Shown here: piece after piece, positions 6,893 through 7,358 of the stretch | How the letters are laid out: each line of letters opens with the position of its first letter | How positions within the stretch are numbered: position 1 is the first letter of the stretch | Origin: an uncultured Chryseolinea sp. | GTDB taxonomy: Bacteria > Bacteroidota > Bacteroidia > Cytophagales > Cyclobacteriaceae | Assembly: GCA_946478915.1 (NCBI GenBank) | Contig: CAMLER010000242.1 | Span: 1 to 7,358 of the forward strand | Length of the DNA: 7,358 bases | Direction: 5' to 3' | Program-made: the position numbers and the translations under genes | The notes under the pieces: model-generated | Told to the model about the DNA's origin: nothing | Seen by the model: only the letters and a program-made list of their open reading frames with translations | Databases searched by the model: none

Positions 6893-7052
6893 CTTAATTA
6901 CATTGACGGTTACCAATCGTGTAACTCAAGGTCATCAAAGGCCAAAAAATATGTTTGAATTGACAAATGGTATTTAGTGACGCATTTACCGTCGTGATCA
7001 CAAACCTATATTGCCTAGCCTATCCGTAATGATTAAATATACTCTTCAAAGA

Positions 7053-7105
7053 ATGTACGTATCGGTGAAAAGCGAAGCCAACCTACGCATGAGACATGCT
7101 TCGGC
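7053..7105. repeat. REP-like element, copy A
   Basis: The core GCGAAGCC (7072-7079) plus CATGAGACATGCTTCGGC (7088-7105) is shared with copy B in the same register, 107 bases away. The left arm ATG-ta-CGTA-tc-GGT (7053-7066) can pair with ACCTACGCAT (7081-7090) as a 10-bp stem with two 2-base bulges. The tail contains GCATG-AGA-CATGC and CGAAGC/GCTTCG dyads. It lies in noncoding sequence. Confidence 0.55.
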
Positions 7106-7171
7106 CTACCTCCCAAATTTAATTGACATAGCGTAGCATGATGGGCACAACGATATGCTTTTATAGATTGG

Positions 7172-7216
7172 CATGTGGGCGAAGCCCGCCTGCACATGAG
7201 ACATGCTTCGGCGGGC
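7172..7216. repeat. REP-like element, copy B
   Basis: It shares GCGAAGCC (7179-7186) and CATGAGACATGCTTCGGC (7195-7212) with copy A. CATGTG+GGCG (7172-7181) can pair with CGCC-TG-CACATG (7187-7198) as a 10-bp G/C-rich hairpin with a 2-base bulge and an AAGCC loop. An alternative fold pairs GCCCGCC (7184-7190) with GGCGGGC (7210-7216). It ends about 5 bases from the stop codon of the right-edge gene, so it would form a 3' hairpin in that transcript. Confidence 0.6.
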
Positions 7217-7220
7217 GCTG

Positions 7221-7358
7221 TCAAACTAAACGCTTGTACATTATAGCACGACCCGAACCGGTTTTAAGATATCGTTCAAAATCAAAAGCTTTGTATTTGT
7301 CCTTTAACACTGTGAATGTTGTGAGTTCAACAGGTCGACTATCTCTGGTGGCCGGAAC
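7221..7358 (-). CDS. Probable C-terminal end of an unrecognised protein (cut off by the right edge)
   Basis: My translation of the minus strand is open from the right edge for 45 codons to TGA at 7223-7221. It begins VPATRDSRPVELTTFTVLKD and ends FERYLKTGSGRAIMYKRLV. The composition is that of an ordinary soluble protein with a basic C-terminus. I do not recognise the family, and no motif can be named. An open stretch of 45 codons could occur by chance. Support comes from the believable amino-acid mix and from the REP-like repeat beginning about 5 bases beyond the stop, a common place for such elements. Its start, length and function lie outside the window. Confidence 0.45.
   Translation of the reverse strand, partial: VPATRDSRPVELTTFTVLKDKYKAFDFERYLKTGSGRAIMYKRLV

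Larger units (their letters stand above)
6780..7220. other. Intergenic spacer of 441 bases, no gene seen
   Basis: It lies upstream of the lipoprotein gene and downstream of the partial gene at the right edge. It is A/T-rich up to about 7050 and holds the candidate lipoprotein promoter; from about 7053 it carries two REP-like units. Short open frames on both strands in this stretch have no recognisable protein features. Between 6900 and 7050 I see nothing specific. Confidence 0.6.

Noticed and set aside
7072..7212. Possible CRISPR array
   Set aside because: There are only two imperfect repeat copies with one gap of about 73 bases and no cas gene; the hairpin structure fits a REP-like element better.
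7033..7224. 63-codon minus-strand open frame with two similar Cys-containing peptides
   Set aside because: The internal similarity is only the translation of the two REP-like copies, and the frame has no recognisable protein feature.
7315..7358. tRNA-like GTTCAA string at the right edge
   Set aside because: No acceptor or anticodon stems can be built around it, and the minus-strand reading frame explains the sequence better.

Overview
The window looks like a chromosomal segment of a Bacteroidota member, most likely of the order Cytophagales. This is an inference from moderate G+C, weak Shine-Dalgarno sites, TAnnTTTG-like promoter boxes, an ECF sigma/anti-sigma pair and a large FG-GAP/ASPIC-UnbV lipoprotein. 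No 16S or other taxonomic marker is present. It reads as ordinary chromosome with some repeat-bearing spacers. I see no integrase, transposase, phage gene, CRISPR array, rRNA or tRNA.

Layout: (1) 1-997, minus strand: an ECF sigma-70 factor, followed after 6 bases by a single-pass membrane protein that is probably its anti-sigma factor and runs off the left edge. A TGTAACC-type promoter candidate lies just upstream of the sigma gene. (2) 998-1315: a gene-free spacer with a GGTATAA tandem repeat. (3) 1316-3046, plus strand: an exported SIMPL-domain (DUF541) protein, then a D-lactate dehydrogenase family enzyme 45 bases downstream. (4) 3246-4385, plus strand: an SLC45/GPH-like MFS transporter with about 11 visible membrane segments, one fewer than usual; its stop codon abuts a low-complexity CAGCnnACAG repeat. 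(5) 4386-4559: a convergent spacer holding that repeat and three GCGTTTTGC copies. (6) 4560-6779, minus strand: a 739-residue predicted lipoprotein with a helical TPR-like N-terminal part, seven Ca-binding FG-GAP loops and a C-terminal ASPIC/UnbV domain. (7) 6780-7220: a gene-free spacer with a candidate promoter for the lipoprotein gene and two diverged copies of a hairpin-forming, REP-like element. (8) 7221-7358, minus strand: the probable C-terminal end of an unrecognised gene entering from the right edge.

The genes do not form one evident pathway. The sigma/anti-sigma pair is a regulatory module. The SIMPL and dehydrogenase genes may be co-transcribed. The transporter and the lipoprotein converge and appear independent. 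I do not see a convincing new defence, mobile or biosynthetic system. The points most worth following are the REP-like pair, the transporter C-terminus and the Cys/His cluster of the lipoprotein.
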